Source: Atrichornis clamosus (Eukaryota; Chordata; Aves; Passeriformes; Menuridae). From it: DNA of 64,000 bases. Below the pieces are notes generated by a model. It saw only the letters and a list, made by a program, of their open reading frames with translations, ran no database searches and was not told the origin of the DNA. The stretch lies in the NCBI GenBank assembly GCA_013400975.1, contig WBMZ01014045.1:1-64000 (forward strand), in the 5' to 3' direction. A program made the position numbers and the translations under genes. Shown piece after piece: positions 1-13,851 of this stretch (position 1 is its first letter; the number at the start of each line of letters is the position of its first letter).

Positions 1-180
1 TTGTGTTTGTGGAGGGCCTGGGAAAGTGGTTCCCAAGGAGTTCCCACTGAGGTAGGTGCAGAACTCTCCTTTTGACCTCTGTGGTCCTTTCAGCCCTCGA
101 GGACCTTTGCGCTTGGCAGGGGAAAGGTGAAGTCTGTGAAGAGCAGGTCTGGCATCTGCCTGTACCTGTAGAGATTGAGT

Positions 181-450
181 CATCAGAGAATCATGGAATA
201 GTTTGGGTTCAGTGGGACCTTAAAGTCCATCTGGTTCAACCCTCTGCCATGGGCAGTGACACCTTCCACTAGATAAGGTTGCTTGCAACCTGGTCTTGAA
301 CACTTCCAGGGATGAGGCAACCACAGCTTCTCTGGGGAACCTGTGCCAGGGCTTCATCATCTTGCAGAGAAGAATTTTTTCCTCATATCCAATATAAACA
401 TACTCTCACTTTAGAGCCATTCTCCCTTGTCCTGTCTATATATGCTCTTG
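181..450 (-). mobile_element. CR1 LINE 3' end, diverged
   Basis: The antisense copy starts at AGAGAATCATGGAATAGTTT and carries CTGCCATGGGCAGTGACACC, ACTTCCAGGGATGAGGCAAC and TTCTCCCTTGTCCTGTC. It has more substitutions than the copies further right. Confidence 0.88.
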
Positions 451-3400
451 GCAAATTTCTGCCTGAATTTGTGAATCTGAAAGGTTGACCATCTTCACTT
501 GTTTCAAAAGACTGAAGTTTTTCTTGGCTGATAAGGAAACTTGGTAGGGTTACATTAAATGGTGTCCTTCAAATTGTCCTGTAGGAAGGCTGGTGTCTGT
601 CTGCAAAATGTGGGGAAAGGAAAAAAACGGGCACTTGCAAAGTTTATTTATTACCACTCACTTCTTTTTCAAAGCAATAAGAGGTGAGGGGTGAGGCAAG
701 GAGAAGTGGAGTAAGTTTAGTTTCTCTGGAGCTGATGAAGTGCAGATCCTCATGATGGGGCAGAGATCTGAGCATCAGAGATTGCTATTTTATGTTCTTC
801 CTAGGAAGCAACAGAATAAAGGAAAGGAAGCTTGGGGAACAGCATTTCTTTTGGAGGGTTTCTGGTAACCTGAAGATACGAGATCTGCAGCCTCTCTAAG
901 TTTGGTGTAGTTAGGTGATTCATGACTAAGTTGGCTTTTGAAACAAAACCCCAAACTATGGGGTTTGAGTATTTACCTGAAGAGAAGGTCAGTGAATGCT
1001 TGTTTGGTTTTGCCAAGTAGCCAAGGGAAAAAACAGATCTAATCAGTGGACGCAGGCTAGAGATTTAATGTAACTGAGTGTTGCTCCAGTATCAAGGAAA
1101 GTATCTTTGGATGATAAAGTGAACACATCACTGTATCACTAAAATTGTTCATAAGATCCAGTCTAACTTTGATTACCTCAGGTACTGACTTATACTGGAT
1201 GTTTCCAAGTGTAGTCTCAGCAGATGTTTATCCACATGCTTGTGGAAGTGGGAATGTACATTACCTACTCATTTTCCCCCTCCTGGTAATGGCTAAAGTT
1301 GGGGGGTTTTGATTGTTGCAGTCAGAAGTCTTATAGTTAAGGCTCCATTTTTTTGTCTGTTTAATATACGAGCAGGAGAAGGTTCTGTGGTGACTATTTG
1401 TCCCACAAGCAGTGGTTTTTGTGTGGAGTGAGGGGATTGTTATCAGCAGGCAAAGTCTCTCCTGCTAAGGATCTGTGTAGACAAGCGGTCAGGGAGTATT
1501 TGCTCTTCCTCTTTGGACTCCTCCTTTCCTGTGAACCTGTGGAGTGATCATGGAAAAAAGCCAAGATAGCAAGATTAGAATCAGAAGAAGAAATTTAATG
1601 GTGGTAGAGAGTTAATAGTTTCCACCCGGATGTTGCTGAAGGAAAAAGGTCATGGTGCAGCTTGTGAACCTGAAAAGGAAAACCAGGAGTCAGTATGTTC
1701 CTAGGGAAGGAGGGAATTTCATCTCTTGCCTTGTTCAAAATCCTGCCTGTTCCCTCAAGCAGCCCTTTTTTGGAGTTTAGCTCAGTGGAGAAAAGCCACT
1801 CAGGTATTTGTCTGGAGATGAGTTTGCAACAAGGACCTGATTCCCTCTTTCTTTCCTGTGAAAAATCTTAGGGGCAGGCAGAGCTTTGTGTCCTTGTCTG
1901 TCCTTCAGCCTGGGCATTCCCACTGCAAGAAGAGATGTTGGTTTAAAAGAAAACCATTCCCATCTTGGGGAAGCAGAGGGAGATCTGGCCTTGATTGAGA
2001 AGTGAAAATATGCTGTGGAGTATAAAAAGTGTGAACAGCAAATCAGTAGATTATAGTGTGGCTCTGGGAATGCAGTTAATTTATAGAAACAAGACCTAGG
2101 CTTGGTTCCCTAGCATAGGGAAATGTCATTTGCTTGGATTCTCCCTGTTCCTGAGCAGATAGGAAGGCAGGATCCTGTGAGAATTTTTTTTAATGCTTTG
2201 TGAGATTCATGTTAGCAGAATGAATACTCAGTATGTCTGGACTTCTTTGGAGAGCAGCTTTACTGTTTGTCTTGTTCAGAGTTAGTATGTTGAATGCTTG
2301 TTTTTCTTGAGACATGGGAAATATTTGTGCTGTCAAATCTGCATGGCTTTCACTTCTGTTTTCAGAGAACCCTTAATATTTACTTGGAGATTTTATTGTT
2401 GTTTTGGTGGAAACCCTCCCTTTTTTCTTCTCATGAACTTAGAAACCTTTCAGTTTTTCTAAGGTGAAGATAACTCAATACAGTGCAAGAGCCAAGGGGA
2501 TGTTTGAGAGGTTTGAAACCTTTTTTCTGGTATATAACTGATTCACATAGAAGAGCATTAGGGATTTCATTCCCAGACAAGCTGCAAAATGCAAGTTTTC
2601 ATTTCTTCTGTGCCATTAGCTGAAGCTGGAAATACTCTGCAGTGATAGCAAAAAGCCAGTAGGATATTGTGACTGTCTGGGGGAGGAATGAAAGTCTTTT
2701 CCTTTGCTGGTTTACAACCATGTTTGTTTTAAATCTTCTGGCCTTGGCAAAAAGCTGAACAAGAACAATGTGTCTCTGTAGTTTCCTAGGACTGTCTCGC
2801 CTTGGGGGCAAGAGGTCTCTCTTTAAAACCCATTTCCCATTCAGTTTATCTCTTCATGGTTTCATCCAGTTCCCACTGTAGTCAGTCACAAGTGTTCTGA
2901 CTTCACTGCAAGTTGATTTGAGTCAAGATACATGATTTTAACAGTGTGGAGGAGGTTAGGAGAACTGGCTAACACTTCCAAACAAGGGCCCTGTGGCAAA
3001 TAACATCAATTTTTTCTTCTGTCTCCTGCAAAGATGAGCAGTAATATTGACTCTGAAATGATAAGTTTAAATGTTGGCATTTTTTTGTCATGAGATCAAA
3101 AGATGGGGGTTTTTTCCATAGAAGGGTATCAATTGTTACAATTTTTTTTTTTTTTTAATAAGCAACTTCACTGCTTAACTTTCATCAGGAAAAAGAACAT
3201 TCCAGGGTGAGTGGGATGTCCTCCCTATGAGACACTGCTGGGAAGGATGTGGGACTCTGGTCAAGCTGAGGGAGAAGTTCTCTCCCCTTTTAGAAAATTC
3301 TTACTGTAACTTGCACTTACCCAATTTTCAGGTCTTTGTTGGTATCTGAAGAGCTTTTAACAAAGAATTCTTCACTAGAACACAACTCTTTCCAGCATTT

Positions 3401-3649
3401 GCAAAAATCTTCTTTGAGTCTCAAGAAAAAGCCAATTATATAGGATATCCAGTTTATTTTGAATGTGCCTGCCTCCCACAATAAGTACTCACAATCCCAG
3501 GCTGTAGGAAGATCACTGCAGAGCTGATTTGCCTGAAGAATGTGGGAAATCCTCAAAGCGTTGCAGGATGTCTTTCCTTGGATGCACTGCATGTACCAGA
3601 AGGGTGGGCATTCCCCACCTCCCCAAGTGACCCCAGGCTGCTTTGATTT
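451..3649. other. Intergenic, no gene recognised
   Basis: AT-leaning DNA with a T run near 3,141-3,158. No coding frame, repeat family or RNA gene is recognised. Confidence 0.5.
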
Positions 3650-3945
3650 CACAGGAATCCTGGAATGGTTTGGGTTGGGAGGGCCCTTAAAGCTCATCCT
3701 GTTCCACCCCCTGCCATGGGCAGGGACACCTTCCACTATCCCAGGTTGCTCCAAGCCCCATCCGATCTGGCCTTGGACACTTCCAGGGATGGGGCAGCCA
3801 CAGCTTCTCTGGGCAGCCTGCGCCAGGGCCTCCCCACCCTCACAGGGAAGAATTTCTTCCCAGTGTCGAATCCAACCCTGCCCTCTGTCAGTGGGAAGCC
3901 ATTCCTCCTTGTCCTGGAATTCCATGCTTTTGTAAACAGTCTAAA
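3650..3945 (-). mobile_element. CR1 LINE 3' end
   Basis: The antisense copy runs from AATCCTGGAATGGTTTGGGT through CCCCTGCCATGGGCAGGGAC to CCTCCTTGTCCTGGAATTCC. Its complement gives part of the 202-codon open frame at 3,317-3,925, which is therefore not a gene. Confidence 0.93.
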
Positions 3946-6900
3946 GAGTCTAAAGTGGCCCCAGTTCTTGCCATGACTCTGCAGGCAGAGCAGCACTTCT
4001 GTGTGTGCTGAGGCCTTCAGAAAGTGAGGCAGAGCAGATGGGGATCTAGAAAAGAGTGGGAAGTACAGTAATTAGTCCTTGCTTCCCAGTTTCTTCTAAC
4101 ATCATTGCAAAATAGCGATGATGAGTCATGCTGAAGCCTTGTCATTTTTCCTGTGGTTAAGAGTTCCCAGACTTTTGTAGGATGCGTCCTGTTGGAAGCA
4201 CGGATTTACTCCAGACTCTTTCACAGGGATCTAGGCTATCATAAATAAAAGTCAGGAAACCTTAGCTAAAAGCTTTTTTTAAAAAAAAAGTCTTATTAAA
4301 ACAGTCAAGGTAAGTATAAGGGGCCATGTCCTAATTTATGTATTGATATAAACCAAATCTTATTCCTCACAGGCAGGCATTAAGGCATATGCATGCAGTG
4401 CTGTTCTCACAGAAGCCCATGGAAGACCTTCCAGTGACTTCAGAGAGGACAAGGATCCCACCTCAGGTCTAGCACAACCTCTAGAGAACACATCTAGCCA
4501 GTGGGAAGAGGACAGCTGGAATAAGGAATTTTGCAGGCCCTGTTAGGAAGCCACTGAGAACAAGACTACCTAAAGCCTAGGAAACACCAGAGAGGGAAGG
4601 AAAAATAAGCAGATATGGACATGTTTAACCTTAGATTCAAATGTATTTCTGATTTTCAGTGTCTTTTACATGAGGGAGAAGGTAGTGCTGCTTGCCTCTC
4701 CACCTCTAAGTTTCATGCTGTCTCTAGGCACCTAGTACAGAACTTAGATTCTACCAAATGAGTAAATTTACCTTTTACAGGTATCAAAATTATGAAGTGC
4801 GGAGGCTGAACTCCAGAAATAGGCATATCTAGTCCGGTCAATTTAACAGCACACCACAGGACCACTTTCTTCTGGTTACATTGTATCCCATACCAGGGCA
4901 AATGATGCCCTTCCCAGTAACAGCCTTCTTGGGCAGCACTCATGCAGTGGGAGGGTGGACCTGAAAAACAAAGTTTTGACTCCAAAAGAGGTCTTATGGT
5001 GCAGAGTTACTGGAGGACTCTCTTTGTATATCACAGATGCAGCTGGAAAAAACAACCCTTAGTTTCTTGTCCCTCTAGTATTTGTAATATAATTTGACAT
5101 CCTTCAACATTCATGTTTGAAACCTGCTGGGTTTTTAGCTGTTTGTGTTCTGTGCTTGTTGGTGGGGCCGCAGTGTGTGTGTTGTCATGTGCTCTGTAGC
5201 AGCAAAACCAGTCGGTAGGAGGAATAATTGGGGGAAATTCAAGTTATCACACTGAAAGCATTATAATTTTAATATTTTGACCTGGCAAATTGCTTATTCA
5301 GGCAGCCCAAATTAACTAAAACTCATAGACTGTAACAGTAGTTGCAAACAAAGGCAAAGGGATTGGGACCTTGAGCATGAACTATGATAGCAGTATATTC
5401 ACAACATGAGTGTGATTGGGGGAAGGAGGCAGAAAAGGAAATGGTAAGGAATCCCATAGTTGGAGTGCTTCTCCCACATGTGATATGTCATGTTTTTGTG
5501 TGCCTTATCACTCTGGACCCTCTGAGATGATAGGGGAGATGGATTTAGCCAAAAGATTCTGGGAAAGGAGCTTGGAACTGGAAAAGATAAGACAGTATCA
5601 ACTCAGAGATCTCTTGGCAAGTTGATTAACTCAGCAAAGGCTTGTCTTAAGTTTGGGATTGGGCTTTAGAGCTGGATCCTTCGATTCTGGTTTTTATTTT
5701 TTAATTAGGTTGTGAGCACCTTGGCACCTTGCAGCCCTCCTGGATGCACTTTGTGGCTAAAATGGAAACCCTCAGAGTTTGGCAGCTCAGGGATCTCTCA
5801 AACACTTTTAAGGGTTCTCTCAAACACTTTGCTGTGTTTGTGACACTGAAGGACCATGACAGGCCAAGTGTCCTGCATGATCCCCTGTGGCATCCTGGTG
5901 TCTGGCAGCCCGGTGACATTCTGGGGAGTGAATCAGTGGGGAGAAAAGCTGTCAGAGGTTCTGCTGGACAATCTGTACCCATGGCAAGCCAGAACAGCTC
6001 CTTGAACTATTTTGAAGCTTGACTCATGCCAGGAGGGGACCTTTCTTCTGCAGTTTCCCGACTGCCTTCGGGGCTCATTTGTTTTTCTTACAGGGGTGGT
6101 TTCTGCTGCAGGGACTGCAAGGAAAGGGCATTCATCCTTCCTGATACATCCCTGCTGTGCCCCCCTCCTGCTCCTGGAGAGCACCACCGGCACAACCCCC
6201 TCCTTAAGAGGTTAACCAAATGGGTTGGATTCATCGTGGGATGGGGCTGGTAGGAAATGGAGTGGTGTGCAGTGCCAAACCCATGATGTGTGTGCTCTTT
6301 CCATTGGGAACACTGACTCATAAAACGGAATAAAAAGCTGTTACATTTCTGCATGATGAAAAAAACGGGCCCCAGTCTAGGCCCTCTTCTGCATTCACAC
6401 AGTCTCTGTCCAGTGAATGCTTTCCCTGTTGCAGCTTGTGAAACCTGGCTCCCCTTGGAAGGAATTCCATTTATTTCAGCTGAAAAGAATTGGGTGTCAC
6501 CTTGGATGGGCCTTTTCCTCGCCCCGAGTCAGGGCCAAGCACTGGTCTTGTGACTTTCTAAATACACTCCAGGTTACTTATTTGCTGTTATTTTAATTCA
6601 ACCAAGGAGAGCTTGGCAGTGTCTCCCTTGGGTTGTGCTGTCAGCTGGGTGCATTGTTGATCAGTTATCCAAGGTATGCTTGGTAGAAAATAGGGAAGGA
6701 AGAGCTTCCCACAGCCATGGTTCCCACTTCTAATTCCTGTTTCAAGTGCAGAGTGTAAGAGACCAGCAGGAGATCAGATAATTAGATTCAAGGAAGCTTA
6801 GGGGAGGATATGAATATTCTCACTGTGTCCAGCATAAGGTGCAGCAGGTAAATACTGAATTTTATTGCCTTATGTGTTACAAAGTGACTGTGATGTGGTG

Positions 6901-7179
6901 TTTGACCTGTGCAGTTTTTTTCATAAGTAGATAAAATTTAGGTCAAAAAACCCTTGAACTTCTAATTATTGCAACTATGAACTGAGACACACAGTCAAGT
7001 TGCAGTTTATATTACTGTGATTATTGAGCCCTGGTCTCAAACTATCTGAGATTTCTGAAAATGCCTCTTTATGTTGCCTAAAATAGGAACAAATGCAGTA
7101 TAATTCAAATGGTGTGACAGATCTTGAACTGCCTTTGGTAGCAGCAGCAGCATAGTATGAGTAGAAGGTAAACAGACTG
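3946..7179. other. Intergenic, no gene recognised
   Basis: The only structure is a short direct repeat TCTCAAACACTTT at about 5,796-5,830. No family-level match to any open frame. Confidence 0.5.
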
Positions 7180-7243
7180 TCAAGAAATCTGGAGCTGGAC
7201 TCAATGATTCTGTGGGCCCCTTCCAACTCAGGATATTCTATGA
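7180..7243 (+). mobile_element. CR1 LINE tail fragment, J/Y-like subfamily
   Basis: GAGCTGGACTCAATGATTCT, CCCCTTCCAACTCAGGATAT and TCTATGATTAAG make up the last 60 or so bases of the subfamily also seen at 41,130-41,322. Confidence 0.85.
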
Positions 7244-7639
7244 TTAAGAAAGAATAAGAAACATTTTGCTTTACAGTGGGGCTCAGACACAGCTCAAGGA
7301 ATCACTGCTGCTCGTGCACAGCCTCACATTTGATAATTGTGTGAGTTGTGCCTTGGCCAAAACCTGTTCCTGATTTTTTTTGTACAGCCTGGGCTTGGAT
7401 GCTCGGCTCCTGTGGTTTTGCTGGTGGGGAGGTGAGTTGTTGGGAGAGTGTAACCTGATTGTTTGGCCACTGAATAGTGGGATATTCTCAGTGATGCCAT
7501 GTTGGTGAGTTGGAAGTGTGGCCTGGTTATCCAGTAGCTAACCAGCTGGAATACCTGAAGTCCAGCTACTGGCAGAAGATTTCATGTCAGGTGCAGATTT
7601 GCAAAGAAGGCTTTCATATTTCCAAGGATGCTGGGTTAA

Positions 7640-7950
7640 TAGAATTACAGAATGGCCTGGGTTGGAAGGGACGTGGGCAGGGACACCTTCCACTATCCCA
7701 GGTTGCTCCCAGCCCCATCCAACCTGGCCTGGGACACTTCCAGGGGTGGGGTAGCCACAGGTTCTCTGGGCAACCTGTGCCAGGGCCTCGCCACCCTCAC
7801 AGGGAAGGATTTCTTCCCAATATCCCATCTAACCCTGCCCTCTGTCAGTGGGAAGCCATTCCCCCTTGTCCTGTCAGTCCAGACCCTAGTAAATAGTCTC
7901 TCTTCATTTTTTCCTGTTGGCTCCCTCAAGTGCTGGCAGGCCACAGTTGT
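7640..7950 (-). mobile_element. CR1 LINE 3' end with internal deletion
   Basis: The antisense copy goes directly from GGTTGGAAGGGACG to TGGGCAGGGACACC and so lacks about 40 bases (the AGCTCATCCCATTCCACCCC segment) present in other copies. The rest, including CTCTGTCAGTGGGAAGCC, is well preserved. Confidence 0.92.
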
Positions 7951-8564
7951 GTGTCTATTTGAGTATCTAGTCCAGGTGGTGTAAAGAGATGGCATTGCTA
8001 TTGTGGCAGGACTTGTTCTTTCAAGCAATGCCTTCCATGAGTTATTTTCTTGAGGGGAATTCTGCTATTCTGCCCTCCAGAGGGATGCATGAGGAAAATT
8101 ACAGTTGGTGGCTGTTGCATTTCTCTCAGTGTCCTGCCTGGGCCACTAAATTCAATTTTAGTGAGCTTAAGTTGTCCTAGTGAAAAAAATTCTTGTTGCT
8201 TGGATTGGACTTGGCTGTCTTTAACCAGTGGGGTTTTCATGTGCTCTGGGAATGCATCCTTGCTTTTAAGTTCAGTGTTCTGGCTAGATGAAATTATCAG
8301 TGCGTGTGAATTTCTGGAGGCAGGGTGGTTTCCTGCTCACAGTGGGAACAAAGTTAAGAGCCAGGAACTGTGCTTTAATCTTGTTGTTATTAGCAGAATG
8401 TACTGTGGCCTTTGGCATCCCCTAATTCTGCTTCTCTGCAAACTGATAGATAATTATGGTAATTATGGTACCTGCCATTTGTGGGAATGCGGAGGATCCT
8501 GGAGAAGAATGCAGCCTCTTAAAAATTGCAAAGCAATACATCTGTTGAGTATTAATGGTTTGTT

Positions 8565-8640
8565 AAATTTATTGAGCGCTTTGGGACTGCTGAATGAAAG
8601 ACCTTATATAAATGGCACTTAATTACTGTTATTGCTAGAG
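8565..8640 (+). mobile_element. Old LINE tail (L3/CR1-type, tentative)
   Basis: TTGAGCGCTTTGGGACTGCT, then ATGAAAGACCTTATATAAAT and an ATTACTGTTATT end resemble the 3' terminus of an ancient amniote LINE (AGCGCTTTG--AT--TTGGATGAAAG-C-CTATATAAATG). The match is from memory of the motif. Confidence 0.4.
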
Positions 8641-10831
8641 AAGGGCTTGCACAAAAGCAGCAGTTATCTGGGAATCTGTGAAACAAAGGTCTGGAGCACA
8701 CTGCCAACATCTGCTACCACTTAGAACTTACAACATGAGGCACTCTAATTTGGAGAGGGAAGTTCTGCAGCCCCTGAGTGTGGCAATCCTTTGGCCAGGC
8801 TGTTCATATGCTGAATATATTCTGCCCATCTTACTCCGTGGGAAGGACTCTGCCCTGGATTGCCACAGGGATCATGGGATACTCTGGTCACAAATCTGCT
8901 TTGAACGCTGTTTCCTTCCTCACAGAATTGAGCAGAAACGTGCACTGCTGTTTTTCAGTCATGACCTCAAGTGTCCTCTCAAACATGAGCAGGAGGGTGC
9001 TGTAGAGCACCGAGCAAAGTTTTCCAAGGCAGGTGGTGAAGCTTTCTATTTCTAGGAGTCCTTACAGCTCCTTCAAACCCCCGTGTCTCAGCTTGTGGAA
9101 AAACCCATTAGTGTGTGGTGTTTGGCTCTGGCTGCTTTGGGAAGTTCCACCCCTCAGTTTGAAGAGAAACTGGGAGCCTTGCAACACCAATCGACTGTGA
9201 GTCATCTACCCAGTGGCTTCAGAGGAGAGGGGAATAAAACCTTCTACCCCCCCAGGTTGATTGCCAAGGACTGCTGCCATGTCCTAGCAATTTCATGGAG
9301 ACTGTGATGAATTCACTGACAAGTTGCTTGGAGCCTTTCTGTGGTGCAACAACAGCAGAGGGAACAGGGCAGGGCAAAGACATTTATTTAATGCTGCGAT
9401 TTCTGTTCCTATTCTGGACCAATAAACTGGCAACTGGCTTATGACCAGCCGGTTTGCTCACAGTCATGAGGAGCAGGTAGTGGTGGCTGGTGAAGTTTTG
9501 TGTGTTGACTGAACTGAACTAAATTCTTCCCATAACAGCTAAAATGCATCACTTTGTCATTTTGAGAGTATATTCAGCTAAAAACAAAGCCTATAATTCG
9601 TTAAAGCACTGTTCTCTTTAACCTATTTGTTAAATATAATCCAGGGAGCTTCCAAATCTTGTTTGGATGGCTATTTTTAGGTTTTTCTAGTGTATACGAC
9701 CAGAAGCTGTAGAAAGAGGCCCAAAACAGAACCTCAGATGTGTGAGCAGCCCTTCTAGGACACACAATATCCAACCTGAGGTTTAGTTTACAGGCAGGTT
9801 GAGGAGGAGCTTGCTTTTTCGGAGGTCTCCCATGTCACACAGACTTTCTAATCACAGAGGGAAGAGAAGGGAGGGCTCCACCTCCATCCCCACTCTGGTC
9901 CCTCAACCGGCCTCAAATTCCATCTGCTGTATTTGTGCCACCGATGGTCATAATGGTATTTTAACTCTATTTTACACATAAATAATTTATGATTCAGCAG
10001 ACCCTTTTGTTAGTGGTTGGGAGGAAAGAAAAGGTTCTTTTTCTGAGATCTTTCCTCTGGCCTTGCCAGCTGAACTACAAATGGAGGCAAAAAAAGAGAA
10101 CCAATGAATAAGTTCTTTTGCTCGTTTGATCTTCCCTGTTTGTAGGGCATTTTTGTTGCTCTTTCCACCCCACAGAGATGAATGTTTCCTCCAGCCTCAG
10201 CCCACCCACGAGGCCATACCCACAAAGGCCTGTGGTTGCTCAGCACACTTGCATTAATGATAATTTCACTGAGAGCAGTAGTACCCTGTGCTCAGGACAG
10301 GACACAGCTGGGATTGTTCTTGCCCTGCTTTCCCAGAGTACCAGGAAGGAAGATTGCCTTCACAGCAGCCCTGCATAGCTCAGGAGAGAGTGGAGAATGG
10401 AATGCCAAAGATCAATTGGTTCCCAGATAATTTCATGGTGGCAGGAGCTGTAATTTCCACAGATGAATCTGTGGGTTCTGGTTTTGACCACGAGCCCATG
10501 GCCTTCCCACTGGTGTGCTGGACTGGAAGAGTGGAAACGTTAATTTGAGCATGGAAGGTTAGTCCCTTTGCCAGTGGCTTGGGAGAGGAGAGAACTGGTG
10601 TTTGTGCATGGATGTGACCTCTGGTTTTGCAGGGTTCTTTTGTCTTTATAAAGCAGTGGATATATATTTCCTTCCAAAGGCAGGCAAGAGAACATTCACT
10701 TGTGATTTGTCTGCATTTGCCCAGACTGTGAGATCTGCCTACATCCCAAATCATGCTGTGTAGTGCATATCATGTGTCAGTCACAAGCCAAACTTTGTGT
10801 TATGCTCTGCAAAGTTATTGATGCTTAATGG

Positions 10832-10863
10832 GTTAATAAGGAAACTCAGTTAATAAGGAAACT
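10832..10863. repeat. 17-bp tandem duplication
   Basis: GTTAATAAGGAAACT occurs at 10,832-10,846 and again at 10,849-10,863. Confidence 0.9.
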
Positions 10864-13829
10864 GATTTTATTTTTTCCTAGTCTTGAAGTTTCCCCTTAT
10901 GAACAATTCAAGCTGACTCCCTTATACTTTTGACATTGCCTTTGATACTTTCCTAACAAGGTCTTAAGTATTGTTGGTCCCTAGTGGTTTAGAAACAGTA
11001 AGTCAGAACCTCAAACACTAAAAAATAAAATCAAAATTCCTTTTTCTATATCTTGTGTTTCTAAATCTTTTAGAGCTTGTAAGTGCCTTCCTGAGCTATA
11101 ACTGCTGATGTGGGGTTTTTTTCTCAAAATGACTCCCAGAGCAGCATTTTGAACAAAATATTAGGTAATCCAAGAGTTGACAGTGCTAATTGTGCAGGGT
11201 GTTATTAGTTTGTTCCCTGTGCCAATTTTAAACATTTCTGTGGTCTTGAATACTCCTGAGAGTCTGATTAAAATACAGATGTGCTCAGTCTCTGGTTGTC
11301 TATGCAAGAGGGAAGTACCTGGGGCTGGATGGATTAAAATCTAGACTCCACATGGAGCACATGGAGCATCTCCCTTGCTTATGCATTCCCTAGCCTGTCC
11401 TGGGGTCAGGACAAACACCAGTGTGCTTGGAAAAGATCATTCCCGGTGTTTGACTGAGGGCATGTGCAGATACAAGAGCCCCTGATGCCAGGGAGAGAGA
11501 AGTCCTGTGCTGCTGCAGCTCAGTTTTCACTCCAGCCTTTTAGTGGTTGTGATTTCTCAGGCATAGCTACTGCTGAATTTGCTCCTTGGGGCCATTCAGC
11601 CTATCTATATTGTGGATTTTTTTTGGAACTGGAGGGAAAACACGATTCCTGTGAATTTTACGCCCTCTTGGATCGAGGGCTGGGTGAATTTTCTCTCTTG
11701 TCTTGCAGTAGTTTCAGGAAATGTTGTTTTGTTCCTGGTGATGCTCCATCAGAGCTGCTCTGAGGAGACGCTCTGGCTGACACGCAGCTCCAGCCTTGGC
11801 ACTTGCTCCAGAAGCATTCCTGCCAAATGCCTGGCCACTGTGTCCCTGCTCCCCAGCACCAAGGACTGGCTCTCTGCAAGGTGGGGAACTGCTGGGGGAG
11901 GGAGGCATTTCATGAATCACAACTCCCACGCCTTTGCATACCCGCTCATTCCCAGCCAAAATACTTCCACCCTTACTCACACCAGATCCCACCTTTACTC
12001 CAGAATCTTTTCCATCTGTCCTGCAGGCTGCCTTGCAAAAGGGAGACTCCAGGGCTTCTGTCACTGCCATCACCAACATGGGTGACAGCAGAAAGAGGAT
12101 GGAGTAGCCCATCCATTTGCCTGTAGGAATATCTTGCAGCTGGACAAGAAGCAGTGTCCATTTTTTAAGTAGGTGCCTTGAGAAGTTTTCTCAGCTCTGA
12201 GAGCTTCCAGTGGGACTCTGCTCGTTTTTCATGAGGTGTGTATTTGATAGTAAGCCAAAGAAGGATATTTCCTCTGGGTCTTTAGGTAGTGGCGGGGATT
12301 TCTTGCAGTGTGGGCTATTTTAAGCACTATTATAAGCACCTAAAAGCATGTGCCAACTGGTGTAAGACACTCTAAAATGGCTTGATCTGAAGGACCTGGC
12401 TGGGAGTGTCAGGCAACACCCTCTTGAGATCTTGGGGTATTAGCAGAGCCTGAAAAGAAAAGATTGGGATTTTCTTTGCTGGTGTGAAGTGGTGAAAGCA
12501 AGCCACCCTATAGCTGGAACATTAATCATGAAGGTGTAGGTATTGATTGCCCTTTCTACCATATGTCCTCCTCTTTCTTTTTCCATATCCATGAAATAAG
12601 GATGGTCTTTTGCCTAAATGGAAGGACATTTGTCCTGTACTTTGAATTAGTGTTTGGATACCCAGTGAAATGCACAGGCATTAAGTGGCCAAAATCCCAC
12701 GAGGTTTATCTTGTCCTCAAAGAGATTCCCAGGGCTGGATGTGCTCCCTAAAATAAGTCTTGCTCCATACAAACCATGCTTGAGCTGGTTGAGGATGCTG
12801 GAGGCTGGCAGGAGTGGCTGCAGCTGGCTCATGGTTTGAGGAGGAAATGCCAGGCAGGAGTTTGTCACTGAGTAACTGATATTAGCTCCACCCTGCTCCC
12901 CTTCCGTGGGCTAAAGCTTTCCATGGAAAATTTAGCTGCCATTGCCTCTGGCAGAGGCTCCAGGAATTAAGGCATCTTGCACTTCTGCTGCTGTTCAGGT
13001 TTTTAACAAAACACAGCAGAGACTAAACCACCCCCCCTGCCTCCAAGTGAGCTCACAGTCTGGCTAGTGACTGATGGATGAAAAGTTAGCCTTGCCCCCC
13101 AAAATGATGGTTATTATTTTAGTTATAGTCATGTCTGGGGTGTTCAGGTTACAGAGAGGGGGTGACTCAGCTCTGTCAACATTTGAGCTGCCTGACAACA
13201 TTGTCTGTGTCTTCATTAACCACATAAGGACCTTGGGCAGACTGGGAGTGGAACTCAGTGCTTCCCCTCAGCTGGGCTGAGTCTTGGCCATGGTGAGAGG
13301 CAGCTTCTCCCTAACTCAGTGATAAACCACTCTCTAGTTGGCACTAAGGACGAGGAACATTTGTTTTGGAAAGAAATCTGGCATTGGACAACAAAGAGTC
13401 AAGATGCTTATTTTGTTAGGACTGAGCTGCAGAGAATTTCAGGATGTGGCTCTGACTTTTTCTCAAGCATTTTATTTTCCTCACAGCTTTATTGAATGTG
13501 ATAAGATTTTAAAGGAGTTGGCTCAGCCAGAGACAGGTCTTAAGAATCTGCAGGTTCACACCAGGTATCTGAGCCAGAGCTAGAAATAAATCCCATATCT
13601 CCAAAAGCTTGGTCTCATCACTGCAAGGGAGTTATAGAGGTGCTTTTTCCTTGTGTTATATGAAAAGAAGGTTAGGCTGGAGACACTGTTGTCCCTTTTC
13701 CAGGGAATGAGGGGAGATTCACTCCTTCCAGCGGCAGTGAGAATTGTCTTTGTGTTCAAGTCCATAAACTGCAAGAGATGAAGCTGAACATTATGTACAG
13801 CTTAGAAATGTAACTATTCTTTTGATTTT

Positions 13830-13851
13830 TTTTTTTTTTTTTTTTTTTTAG
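13830..13851. repeat. Poly(T) homopolymer
   Basis: There is a run of about 22 T. Further A and T runs follow within 120 bases. Confidence 0.85.

Noticed and set aside
3317..3925. 202-codon open frame on the minus strand
   Set aside because: The first part of its translation is the CR1 3' region read in sense orientation; the same peptide pattern (LPCEGGEALAQ) recurs at about ten places in the window. It is a repeat artefact.
4713..4985. 90-codon Cys-containing frame on the minus strand that looked like a small secreted protein
   Set aside because: No signal peptide, no regular cysteine spacing and no splice signals that would extend it; treated as chance.
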